Assembly: GCA_019058445.1 (NCBI GenBank) | Contig: JAHPZA010000003.1 | Span: 451,516 to 515,515, forward strand | Length of the DNA stretch: 64,000 nucleotides | DNA from: Promethearchaeota archaeon | Lineage (GTDB): Archaea; Asgardarchaeota; Lokiarchaeia; Sigyniarchaeales; SOKP01 | Reading direction: 5' to 3' | Shown: in pieces, positions 53,422-61,921 of the stretch | How positions within the stretch are numbered: the stretch's first letter is position 1 | Layout of the letters: each line of letters opens with the position of its first letter | The notes under the pieces: model-generated | Told to the model about the DNA's origin: nothing | What the model saw: only the letters and a program-made list of their open reading frames with translations | The model's database searches: none | Program-made: the position numbers and the translations under genes

Positions 53422-54477
53422 ATGGATCAAAAAATATTAATGAAAAATGAAATTGGAAAATTGTATATTGAATTAGCAGAAGAATATAACTTTTATGCAC
53501 CTGTAAAAGAAAAGGGGAATATAGTTTTTAAAAAGATCTTAAATCCAGATGATATTGTGTTAGAATATTTTAATTCAAAAGTACCACCAAAAGAAGTGCT
53601 GTTTCCGGAGATGGAAGTATTGTTTGAATATAGCTTAGACGGAAAAGATGTTGAGATACAAGACAGACAGGATTTAGACGAGAAGAATGTGATTTTTGGT
53701 ATAAGACCTTGTGATGCACATGGTTTTGCGTTAATGGCCACTTTTTTTACTGCTCACGGAGACTGTGAAGACGAAATTTTTATGAAAAAACGCGCAAATA
53801 CTATCCTGATGGGGATAGGATGTAATGAGCCTAAAAGTACCTGCTTTTGCACATCATTAGGAGGTCACCCGTTCCAAAAGGATGATTTGGATGTAATGCT
53901 TACAGATTTAGGAGAAAAATACTTAGTCGAAACTATTAGTGAGAAGGGAAAAACTTTTATTCAAAAATTAAAGTGGCTTGCTGATGCGAAAAAGAAAGAT
54001 GTTCAACAAGCTCAAGAATTATCAAAGAAATCTGAAGAATCATTTGTAACGAAATTGGACCTTACTGATATTGACAAGATTTTAGATCCGAATTTTGAAC
54101 ATCCAATATGGAAGGAAATTAGCGATATATGTATAAGTTGTGGAACCTGTTCATATCTATGTCCAACATGCACGTGTTTCGATGTTATCGATGAAACAGA
54201 CGAGTATAATAACCGAGGGCGGCGGATTCGAATTTGGGATACATGTCAATCCTGTCTCTACACACTTCACACCAGCGGGCATAATCCACGCAATAGTTGT
54301 ATAGAAAGGTGTAGAAATCGTATAATGCATAAATTTAGCTATTATCCCAAAAATTATGATCAAATAGGATGCGTTGGATGTGGTCGATGTGTTCAACTAT
54401 GTCCCGTTAATAATGATATAAGAGCAATTCTTACTAAAATTAAAAATATTGAAAAGGAGGAGGAAATAAGTGCCTAA
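53422..54477 (+). CDS. AsrA/FlxB-like iron-sulfur protein
   Basis: A 351-residue protein of the anaerobic sulfite reductase subunit A/HydB group. FGIRPCDAHGFALMATFF and GIGCNEPKSTCFCTSLGG in the N-terminal domain are typical. Two C-terminal ferredoxin motifs are CISCGTCSYLCPTCTC and CVGCGRCVQLCPV. This group transfers electrons between a FlxA/AsrB-type flavin reductase and a redox partner. The neighbour downstream is exactly such a FlxA-like protein and overlaps by 8 bp, supporting a FlxA-FlxB pair. ATG follows GGAGGATTGAG. Confidence 0.85.
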   Translation: MDQKILMKNEIGKLYIELAEEYNFYAPVKEKGNIVFKKILNPDDIVLEYFNSKVPPKEVLFPEMEVLFEYSLDGKDVEIQDRQDLDEKNVIFGIRPCDAHGFALMATFFTAHGDCEDEIFMKKRANTILMGIGCNEPKSTCFCTSLGGHPFQKDDLDVMLTDLGEKYLVETISEKGKTFIQKLKWLADAKKKDVQQAQELSKKSEESFVTKLDLTDIDKILDPNFEHPIWKEISDICISCGTCSYLCPTCTCFDVIDETDEYNNRGRRIRIWDTCQSCLYTLHTSGHNPRNSCIERCRNRIMHKFSYYPKNYDQIGCVGCGRCVQLCPVNNDIRAILTKIKNIEKEEEISA

Positions 54478-55309
54478 TCCATATATTCCGATGCTCACTA
54501 AGGTTAAAAATATCGTTTCAGAAAATAAAGTAAATGATATTAAAACCATCGAACTAGAATTTAAAAATCAAGAGGATTATAAAGCTTTTAACTACATTCC
54601 TGGACAATTCGCTGAGATTAGCTTGATTGGAAAGGGTGAATGTCCTATTGGTATAGCATCTTCCCCAACCGAGGAAGGTTCAATTAAATTTACCATTAAA
54701 AAGATGGGAACTGTCACAAGCGAATTTCATAATTGTGAGGTTGGTGATACGGTAGGGGTGAGAGGTCCCTGCGGAAATGGGTGGCCAATGGAAGATCTAA
54801 AAGGCAAAAATTTAGTAGTAATCGGTGGGGGATTCGCATTTTCGACCCTACGATCACTTGTGTTATATGTATTAGATGAGAAATATAGAAAAGATTTCGG
54901 GGATATTACAGTGATTTATGGAAACAGAGATAGTGGAGAAGTATTATATGGGGATGTCCTTGAAGAATGGGAAAAAAGGGATGATATTAACGTAGTATTA
55001 ACTATCGATCGCGAGGAAGAAGATTGGACTCGCGAAGTGGGATTCGTTGCTGCGATAGTTAAAAAAGTTGCTCCTTCTCCTGATAATGCTGTTGCGGTTG
55101 TCTGTGGTCCTCCTATAATGATAAGAACAGCAGTGGCAGAACTAGAACAATTGGGTTGGAAGGATTACCAAATTTTAAACTCTTTAGAAATGAGAATGAA
55201 ATGTGGTATTGGAAAGTGTGGAAGATGTAATATTGGAAATAAATATGTCTGCGTTGATGGGCCAGTTTTCTCTCTGGAAGAACTTAAAAAATTACCCAAT
55301 GAATATTAA
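54470..55309 (+). CDS. FlxA/AsrB-like FAD/NAD(P)H-binding oxidoreductase
   Basis: A 279-residue ferredoxin-NADP reductase-type protein. PGQFAEISLIG and GIASSP are the FAD region, VIGGGFAFSTLRSLVLYV the NAD(P)H region, and MKCGIGKCGRCNIGNKYVC the C-terminal [2Fe-2S] site, as in PyrK, AsrB and FlxA. FlxA oxidises NADH (or reduces NAD) and passes electrons to FlxBCD-HdrABC. It starts at GTG with a GGAGGAGG site and overlaps the AsrA-like gene by 8 bp and the FrhB-like gene by 11 bp, which makes the operon translationally coupled. Confidence 0.87.
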   Translation: MPNPYIPMLTKVKNIVSENKVNDIKTIELEFKNQEDYKAFNYIPGQFAEISLIGKGECPIGIASSPTEEGSIKFTIKKMGTVTSEFHNCEVGDTVGVRGPCGNGWPMEDLKGKNLVVIGGGFAFSTLRSLVLYVLDEKYRKDFGDITVIYGNRDSGEVLYGDVLEEWEKRDDINVVLTIDREEEDWTREVGFVAAIVKKVAPSPDNAVAVVCGPPIMIRTAVAELEQLGWKDYQILNSLEMRMKCGIGKCGRCNIGNKYVCVDGPVFSLEELKKLPNEY

Positions 55310-56459
55310 AATTAAAACTAATAATAGAAAAAAGGTTGATAAAAAATTGGTTGAAGAAGTATTACCAAAATCGTTTGAAGATTTAATAAAAGATGTTCAT
55401 GAACTAGGAATCTGTGGAGAATGTGGTGGATGTGTAAGTTTTTGCTCTGCAGGCGAGATTAAAGCAATCGTAATGCCAGAGTCAGGTCCGCCGGTATATT
55501 ATGATAAGGATAATTGTCTCCATTGCGGAATTTGTTATTTAGTTTGTCCACAGACTCATGTTATGGATAATGAATTAAATAAGCGTTTTAATTATAAAGT
55601 CTCTATAGGAAATTACACCAAAGTTACCTCAAGTCAAGCAACTTCAGAGGAAATTAGAAAAAAGGCAACAGATGGAGGAGTGGTTACCGCGATTTTATCT
55701 TACCTTTTAGATAAAAATCTAATCAGTGGTGCGATTGTATCAAAAAAGGAAGGACCATTTAATAGGATCCCCTTCTTTGCCTCCACAAAAGATGAATTAT
55801 TAGAAGCCGCGGGATCGCATTATGATTTGTCGCAAGGAGTAGTAGGTTTAGAAAACTATAATTCATTTGTTCCAACAATTACCAAATTAAAACAAGTAGT
55901 AAGTTTAGATATGCCTAGTATTGCCGTCGTTGGAACACCATGCCAGATAATGTCAATACGTAAGATGCAGGAGTTAAGTATTTTACCAGCTCATATCGTA
56001 AAATATACATTGGGTTTATTTTGTAATTTGAACTTTTCGTTTAATGCGGATGCTCGCAAAGAATTGGAAGAACGGTTCGATTTTTCTTTTGATGATGTGG
56101 AAAAATTAAATATTAAAGAGAATTTAATTATCCAGCTGAAAAATGGGCAGACAAAATATATCGATTTTAAGGATATTCACGAATTTGCACGATCTGCATG
56201 TTTTGCTTGCAGGGACTTTTCCAATGTATATGCGGATATCTCATTTGGGGGTTTAGGATCTAAAGACGGCTATACTACCTCTGTAATTCGAACAAAAGCA
56301 GGGGAAGAAATATACAATAATGCGCTCAGAGAAGGATATATACAAGAAACTTCTGATATGAATACGTCTGTCAAAAAATCAGAAATGCTCGCAAAAGTTA
56401 TTAGTTTTGGGAAGAGAAAATTCGAAAGATATAAACAAGCTCGTAAAGCAAGAGAGTAA
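55299..56459 (+). CDS. FrhB/FpoF-like F420-binding flavoprotein with N-terminal ferredoxin
   Basis: A 386-residue protein of the coenzyme F420 hydrogenase/dehydrogenase beta-subunit family. Two ferredoxin motifs (CGECGGCVSFC and CLHCGICYLVCPQ) come first. KKATDGGVVTAIL, GTPCQIMSIRKMQ and SACFACRDFSNVYADISFGG are the FrhB/FdhB core that binds FAD and F420. In known systems this subunit oxidises F420H2 or reduces F420. The ATG at 55299 is used; a longer frame overlaps the FlxA-like gene by more than 100 bp. It is the last gene of the operon, so the complex may use both NAD(P)H and F420. Confidence 0.87.
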   Translation: MNIKIKTNNRKKVDKKLVEEVLPKSFEDLIKDVHELGICGECGGCVSFCSAGEIKAIVMPESGPPVYYDKDNCLHCGICYLVCPQTHVMDNELNKRFNYKVSIGNYTKVTSSQATSEEIRKKATDGGVVTAILSYLLDKNLISGAIVSKKEGPFNRIPFFASTKDELLEAAGSHYDLSQGVVGLENYNSFVPTITKLKQVVSLDMPSIAVVGTPCQIMSIRKMQELSILPAHIVKYTLGLFCNLNFSFNADARKELEERFDFSFDDVEKLNIKENLIIQLKNGQTKYIDFKDIHEFARSACFACRDFSNVYADISFGGLGSKDGYTTSVIRTKAGEEIYNNALREGYIQETSDMNTSVKKSEMLAKVISFGKRKFERYKQARKARE

Positions 56460-56510
56460 ATCTTAAAATCTTTTTTTTACTTAATTAATCTATAATTCCC
56501 TTTTTTAAAA

Positions 56511-58514
56511 TCATTTTTTAATGGACTCATATTCTTTCTTCAATCTAGCGAGTTCTTCTTCTTCTTTTGCTTTTTTTTTTGCGAGTTTCGCTTTCTGCTT
56601 TTCTAATTTCTTTTCTTGTTTTTTTTTCTTTTTAATTAATTTAGCTTGTTGTTTCTTTTTTGCCTTTAATTCTTTTAATTCGATCTTTTGTCTTTCAATA
56701 GCTTCTCTCTCTTGCTGCTCTTTCTCTAATCGTTCTTGTTCAATTCTTTGCTGTTCTTGTCTTTCAGCCTCAATTTTTTCTTGTTCTCTCTGTAATTTGA
56801 TTCTCTCTTGTTCTTTTCGAAGTGCTTCTATTCTCTCTCTTTCTTTTCTCTCTTCTTCTAACTTTTGTTTTTCTTTTTCAATCCTCTCTTTCTCTAAAGC
56901 TTCCCGTTCCTTTCGCTCTTTTTCTAATCGTTCTCTTTCGATTCTTTCCCTTTCCTCCCTTTCTTTTCGCTCTTTTTCCAACCTTTCCTCTTCAAATTGA
57001 TTTATCCATTTACCAACTCCTTCAAGTAATTCTTTCTTATCTTTTGGCGGAAGACCTAGAAGGGCTTCTTTTTTCTCGTAAATGTTTGCCCATTTGCTTA
57101 ATTCCCATTTTATTTTTGAAAATTCAACTGGATATAAGTTTTTTATACTATCTCGTGCTAATCCGATTGCTATTCCTACAGAGTGCATATCAAAATCTTC
57201 CTCAATGATCCTTCTGATATATAATAAAATTTGTTCAATATCTTCTGTAGGGACTGGAGGGAGTGCTTTGGCTTGAACAAATTCAGACTTTTCTACTCTT
57301 AATTTAAATTGCTCTGTTTCTCTTTGCGGTTCTCGATAATCTTTTAGTGTAGAAATACCAACTTGCTGAGAAGAAGAATCGACGGATCTTGTATGTGGAA
57401 TGACAAAAGATTCCTCTTTTACTGGTTTAATTTCAATTTCTTCTTTAATATTTCTCGGAAATTCACTTGGCCACTCGATCATTGAATTTAAACGATTTTC
57501 TGCGGAATATAATACTGATTTTTTAAGGGATAAAGTGGGTTCTGATGGGGATTCTAATAAAGAAATAGGAGTTGTTTCAGACTTTAAACTCTTAGACACA
57601 TTTTCTAAAATGGAGTATGGATACATTGGATCATAATCAATTGTAGAATAAGTTTTCTTTAAATGAGTAATAACTTGTTCGATTTTTTGAAGTTCTATTG
57701 GAGATAAGATTTTTGGTAAATATTCATCAACCCCATAATTGATTTCATTTAATCCCGCTGTTTCTTCCATATATCCCCTAGATACATATACTTTCATTTT
57801 ATCTGATACGATTATTTTATTATAATAATCTCGAGAACTGCTTAGAAGCAAATGCCCCATAGCATCTAATTTGTAAGATTCTGGATCTCGAATTTTATCC
57901 ATAAAATCCAAGAAGATATCCTTATTAGGAATAAAAATATTTCTCATAATAGCTCCTTTAATAAGAGTTTGCCGGCCTTCAGATTTAAAAGAGAGATCAA
58001 TAGGTATCTTTATAACTTTTTCTGTAATAATTGCATCTTTATCATCTTCTAATGTAAGATCATTAGAGGCTGCGAGATGATCATATACAAAATCAGATAA
58101 GATCAATCCTGTAAGTAGACGATTATCAATAATATATTTTCCTCTAGATAATTCTACATCATGGCGTAATTCAAATTTGTTATAGTAATAACCTATTCCA
58201 AAAATAAAATAAATTGTACCTTTTTCAGTTTCAACCGCACATTCAGCTCCACCAAAAAGGATTACAATGTCAGTTATGATTTTTGCTACACCGTGACCGA
58301 CATATTTACCTAAGGTCGGATATCCTAGTAAATCCCCCCAACTCGGGATTATAAAAATCATATTATTAGGGATGAGGCGATTAAGTTTTTTAAATTGCTC
58401 TTCTTTTTCTCTTTCTAATTTTTCTTGTTCGATTCGTGCTTTTTCAATTCTTTCTTTATCTAAAATTTCTTTATCCAATTTTTCATTCTCATTTAAAGGT
58501 TCTTTTTCTTCCAT
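56511..58514 (-). CDS. Long charged coiled-coil/single-helix protein with N-terminal globular domain
   Basis: A 667-residue protein. The first 40 residues and the last 160 are highly charged (E/K/R/Q/L repeats such as REEREKIERERLEKER-type heptads), a long coiled-coil or single alpha-helix. The globular part (about residues 45-290) has a hydrophobic core with DLLGYPTLGKYVGHG, and a linker follows (290-420). A small helical region (residues 425-520) precedes the long helix. No enzyme motif is recognised. Such proteins can serve as rigid spacers or cytoskeletal scaffolds. It is convergent with the hdr operon. Confidence 0.7.
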   Translation of the reverse strand: MEEKEPLNENEKLDKEILDKERIEKARIEQEKLEREKEEQFKKLNRLIPNNMIFIIPSWGDLLGYPTLGKYVGHGVAKIITDIVILFGGAECAVETEKGTIYFIFGIGYYYNKFELRHDVELSRGKYIIDNRLLTGLILSDFVYDHLAASNDLTLEDDKDAIITEKVIKIPIDLSFKSEGRQTLIKGAIMRNIFIPNKDIFLDFMDKIRDPESYKLDAMGHLLLSSSRDYYNKIIVSDKMKVYVSRGYMEETAGLNEINYGVDEYLPKILSPIELQKIEQVITHLKKTYSTIDYDPMYPYSILENVSKSLKSETTPISLLESPSEPTLSLKKSVLYSAENRLNSMIEWPSEFPRNIKEEIEIKPVKEESFVIPHTRSVDSSSQQVGISTLKDYREPQRETEQFKLRVEKSEFVQAKALPPVPTEDIEQILLYIRRIIEEDFDMHSVGIAIGLARDSIKNLYPVEFSKIKWELSKWANIYEKKEALLGLPPKDKKELLEGVGKWINQFEEERLEKERKEREERERIERERLEKERKEREALEKERIEKEKQKLEEERKERERIEALRKEQERIKLQREQEKIEAERQEQQRIEQERLEKEQQEREAIERQKIELKELKAKKKQQAKLIKKKKKQEKKLEKQKAKLAKKKAKEEEELARLKKEYESIKK

Positions 58515-58796
58515 AATCTCAACTTTTTGAAATTAATTGTAATTTCCTTTTTAGTACTCGAAATCACTCTATTATTATTTTTCCTTTTATTTTAGTATTT
58601 TAAAAATAATAAATATTAACCTTTTTTAACAAATATCGTCAATTTCAAGTGAGATTTTTAAACTAATTTATCTTAATTTAAAGTAAAATAAGTTTATAAT
58701 ATTCCAATGTAAAAATTTGCATTTCAAATATTTTAGATTAATTTATTCAATTTCTAATCTAATGATGAGATGTAAAAAAATTAAATGGTGAATCAA

Positions 58797-59903
58797 ATGG
58801 CTGTGAAAAATATAAGTAATGACACGATGGTATTGATTGCCTCTGACCAACACTTAGGTGCCCGAAAATCAAAGAGTGAGGAATTTAAAGCTTTTCTTGA
58901 TCAAGTTATTTATAAGCTCGACAATGAGATGTTAAAGAAGTTAAAGGCATTCTTACTACTTGGAGATTTCTTTGATATTGTGATGGATACTTATAAGGAT
59001 ATATCTACAGATTTTAAAGAAATATATAATCGATTAGATGTACTACTAGAAAATGGTATTCATGTGATAATTACTCTCGGGAATCATGAAATCTCGATAA
59101 GAAAACCTTTAGAAAAACGATTCAAGAGAAGGAAAAATAAAATGGTCAGAAAATTTCAAAGGAAAAAACTGAGGAATAAATTCCTTAAAAGAGAAAATAT
59201 GTGTCAATATATCGTTCTAAGAAAAAATGAGAATGAACAATTAGAAATGATAACATATGATTCTAAGAATCATATTGATAAGACTAGATTTGTAAAAGCA
59301 GAAATTTTAGGTAATATCCCACATGAAGGTCCTCTGAAAGGAAGATATAAATGCTTATTTACCCATGGTTTTCAATTTGAACCCGAAAAATTTTCTTTTT
59401 TCGCTCTAATCTGGTGTTTCTTACTAAGAATGCCTGGTTTTATCAAGGAACTTTTTGATATATTATGGAATGGAATAATTAAAACCCCGGAGAGGCCCGC
59501 AATTGAACAAATCGATAAAGCGGAGTTTAATCGAAGAATAAAAGAAAATAAAAAGATGCTCAACAAGAAACAAAAAATATCCTATTTTCTCTTTAAACGA
59601 TTTATACTTAAAGAATTAGTCAAAGAAGCAGAACGTCGAGCTGCCATCAAAGATAACAGTGAATTTAATAAAGTCATCGAAGAATCTTATATAGATGATT
59701 TTTTAGAATTAGGAATAACACATGTAGTTTACGGTCATTCTCATACAAAGCAGGAAGATGTTGTTATAAAAGGAGTTCCTGTGTTTAATACAGGAGGTTG
59801 GCAGCAAGTATCCGAACCAGCTTTTATTGAAATTCATTCAAATGGAGATATTAGGGTAAAAAGCTATACTCAAAAAGAAGAAATATCCAATATTGAAGCA
59901 TAG
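58797..59903 (+). CDS. Calcineurin-like metallophosphoesterase
   Basis: A 368-residue phosphoesterase. The metal-site motifs SDQHLGARK (DxH), LLGDFFDIVMD (GDxxD), TLGNHEISIR (GNHE), FTHGF and VYGHSHTKQE (GHxH) are all present in order. A basic insertion (about residues 105-140: KRRKNKMVRKFQRKKLR-like) and a helical cap distinguish it from LpxH. The substrate could be a nucleotide, phospholipid or phosphoprotein. The ATG at 58797 is favoured because GGTGA lies six bases upstream; ATG 58785 is possible. Confidence 0.87.
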   Translation: MAVKNISNDTMVLIASDQHLGARKSKSEEFKAFLDQVIYKLDNEMLKKLKAFLLLGDFFDIVMDTYKDISTDFKEIYNRLDVLLENGIHVIITLGNHEISIRKPLEKRFKRRKNKMVRKFQRKKLRNKFLKRENMCQYIVLRKNENEQLEMITYDSKNHIDKTRFVKAEILGNIPHEGPLKGRYKCLFTHGFQFEPEKFSFFALIWCFLLRMPGFIKELFDILWNGIIKTPERPAIEQIDKAEFNRRIKENKKMLNKKQKISYFLFKRFILKELVKEAERRAAIKDNSEFNKVIEESYIDDFLELGITHVVYGHSHTKQEDVVIKGVPVFNTGGWQQVSEPAFIEIHSNGDIRVKSYTQKEEISNIEA

Positions 59904-60311
59904 CTACTTAAAACTATTGTAAAATTCTTTTTTTATATCTTTTAATTATCCTAAAATGTCGATTAAAATAGCTTTAACTCTTAAAAAGTAATATTTTTTG
60001 AGTGATGATTTTTAATAATTGTTTCTTTTATTTATTATCGCTTCCCCTAATAATATTTGTTTGTGTGATGGGAAGGGAGAGTTTTGATCTTTTTTGGTGA
60101 TCATTTTCGTGCAATTTTATAAAAAGGTTTATTTAGATACGGGATTTTTTATTGATTCTCGACATGCAATTAATATTATGCAATATTTATTGACTTATAT
60201 CTTTCAAATTATTACGGGATGTGATAACAAAATGACGAAAAGCAAATATTTAAAAATTCAAAATTCTTATTATTAAATAAGAAATAAAAAAAATTAATGA
60301 GAAGGTAAAAA
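59904..60311. other. 408-bp intergenic region, nothing assigned
   Basis: AT-rich spacer. A 60-codon frame from 60094 begins at TTG in an AT-rich stretch, has no ribosome-binding site and no family, and is rejected. GAGAAGGT before the start at 60312 is the ribosome-binding site of the next gene. No repeat or tRNA is evident. Confidence 0.4.
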
Positions 60312-60632
60312 ATGATCGAATCGGAATTTTCTGATAAACTTGCGGACGAAGCTTTCAAAAATTTTGAGAACATCAAAAAATCCCTAAAAGGATTGTTTGA
60401 AATCTTGCAGCTTGCTAAAGATGGTGAAGAATTTCAAGATGTTTATTATGATCTTGGAGTAGATAATATTTCTGGCCTCTATGAAAACCTACTCGAATTG
60501 ATGTTTAACGATTATGGTGCAAGAAAAGTTATGAAAGCTCTAAGAAATTCTGAAATTGATCTGGCAATTCCTCTAAACGACCCAATCAAGGGAGAAAGCG
60601 AAAGCGAAGAAGAAGAAGAAGCTGTTTTTTAA
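60312..60632 (+). CDS. Small acidic helical protein, unknown
   Basis: A 106-residue protein, all helical in outlook (LADEAFKNFENIKKSLKGLF), with an acidic tail ending SESEEEEEAVF. No family is recognised. A GAAGGT site precedes the ATG, supporting a real gene. It precedes the second NMO-like gene by 135 bp; they may share a transcript. Confidence 0.6.
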   Translation: MIESEFSDKLADEAFKNFENIKKSLKGLFEILQLAKDGEEFQDVYYDLGVDNISGLYENLLELMFNDYGARKVMKALRNSEIDLAIPLNDPIKGESESEEEEEAVF

Positions 60633-60767
60633 GCACTACCTATTTTTCTTATTATTAGGATATATTATCCCTGACTTCATTTTGCTAATTAGTTTATTTT
60701 AATAGTTATCATTAATTTCAATTTATAATTTAGTTACTTTCAATTATATTAAAAAAGAGGATATAAA

Positions 60768-61802
60768 TTGGTTATAAAAACTGATATAACAGAGATGTTT
60801 GGGATTAAACACCCCATCGTAGCTGCGCCTATGGGTCCTTTTTACACAACTGACCTTACTATCGCAGTTAGCGAAGCTGGCGGTATGGGGGTTTTAAGCC
60901 ATACAAATTTATTTGGAAAGGATAGTTTAACGGAACTAAAGAAGAATATGGAATATGTGGTTGAGCATACTGACAAGCCATTTGGATTTAACATTAGGAC
61001 GGGCCGCATGCAGATGGATGCAAAGATACTCTGCCAAAAAATCCCTCGCTTTATCTTGAAAAACCCTAAAATTAGGGAACAATGTCTATATGCATTAACA
61101 AGCGCAGGATCGTCAAAGTTGATTAAAACGAAAGCTTGGCAAGCACTAAAAGAAAGTGGTTCGAATATCAAACACTTTCATGTTGCTCCTGCTTTATGGC
61201 TAGCGGATAAATGTGTTGCTTCAAATGTGGATGGTATGGTTGTCACTGGTGGAGAAGGTGGGGGCCATCAATCTTATGAAAAGATTAGCACTTTAGTATT
61301 GCTCCAACAGGTAAAACAAAAATACCCCGACTTTCCTGTAATAGCATGTGGAGGTTTTGCTACCGGTGAAGGGATAGCCGCTGCTTTAGCTATAGGAGCT
61401 GGAGCTGTGGCGATGGGTTCAAGATTTATCGCTTCACAAGAAAGCGAGTTTCATCAGACCTATAAAGATATCGTACCCTCCGGTAAGGCTACGGATACTG
61501 TGTTAGTTACCGGATTTTTAGGTCCGATTCGACTCTGGAAAAATAAATATTCTCTCCATCACGGTCTTGTGGCAAATAAGGAAGAGAAAATGGCAGAGGA
61601 ATCAAAAATGTCCTTGGAGGACTTAATAAAAGATGGTAAACATTATGAGATGACTTACCACGGGGACATTGAAGATGGTGCAGTTCTCTTAGGGCAAAGC
61701 ATTGGGTTAATACCTAGTATTGATAAAGTACCAGATATTATTGATACTCTGGTGAAAGGCGCTGAAAAACGGTTAAAAGCTGCTGCTTCTATGGTAGAAT
61801 AG
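60768..61802 (+). CDS. Nitronate monooxygenase/FabK-like FMN protein, second copy
   Basis: A 344-residue paralog of the protein at 21356, very close in the core (GIKHPIVAAPMGPFYTTDL, VVTGGEGGGHQSYEKISTL, GAGAVAMGSRFIAS). The difference is a shorter loop after GVLSHTNLF. It starts at TTG with an AGAGGA site. Because the two copies are 39 kb apart and not tandem, they may act on different acyl substrates. Its genomic neighbours (a transporter, an M28 peptidase) give no direct functional clue. Confidence 0.85.
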   Translation: MVIKTDITEMFGIKHPIVAAPMGPFYTTDLTIAVSEAGGMGVLSHTNLFGKDSLTELKKNMEYVVEHTDKPFGFNIRTGRMQMDAKILCQKIPRFILKNPKIREQCLYALTSAGSSKLIKTKAWQALKESGSNIKHFHVAPALWLADKCVASNVDGMVVTGGEGGGHQSYEKISTLVLLQQVKQKYPDFPVIACGGFATGEGIAAALAIGAGAVAMGSRFIASQESEFHQTYKDIVPSGKATDTVLVTGFLGPIRLWKNKYSLHHGLVANKEEKMAEESKMSLEDLIKDGKHYEMTYHGDIEDGAVLLGQSIGLIPSIDKVPDIIDTLVKGAEKRLKAAASMVE

Positions 61803-61847
61803 TTTAAAACAAACTTATTTTATCAATTTTTACTTAATATACAAAAA

Positions 61848-61859
61848 TTTTTTTTTTTC
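61848..61859 (+). terminator. Oligo-T terminator after the second NMO-like gene
   Basis: A run of twelve T about 45 bp after the stop of the NMO-like gene, in a spacer between convergent genes. It fits an archaeal terminator by composition. Confidence 0.45.
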
Positions 61860-61921
61860 TTTATTTTTATGGATTTTGCTAAATTGAAAAAATTTAAGAG
61901 AGAAATCTGAAAAAATTAAAT

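Noticed and set aside
56521..57276. Ser/Phe-rich plus-strand frames
   Set aside because: Antisense of the E/K-rich coiled-coil codons of the minus-strand gene (GAA/AAA read back as TTC/TTT); a typical shadow.
60094..60276. 60-codon plus-strand frame before the small acidic protein
   Set aside because: TTG start in AT-rich spacer, no ribosome-binding site, no family resemblance, low-complexity hydrophobic composition.
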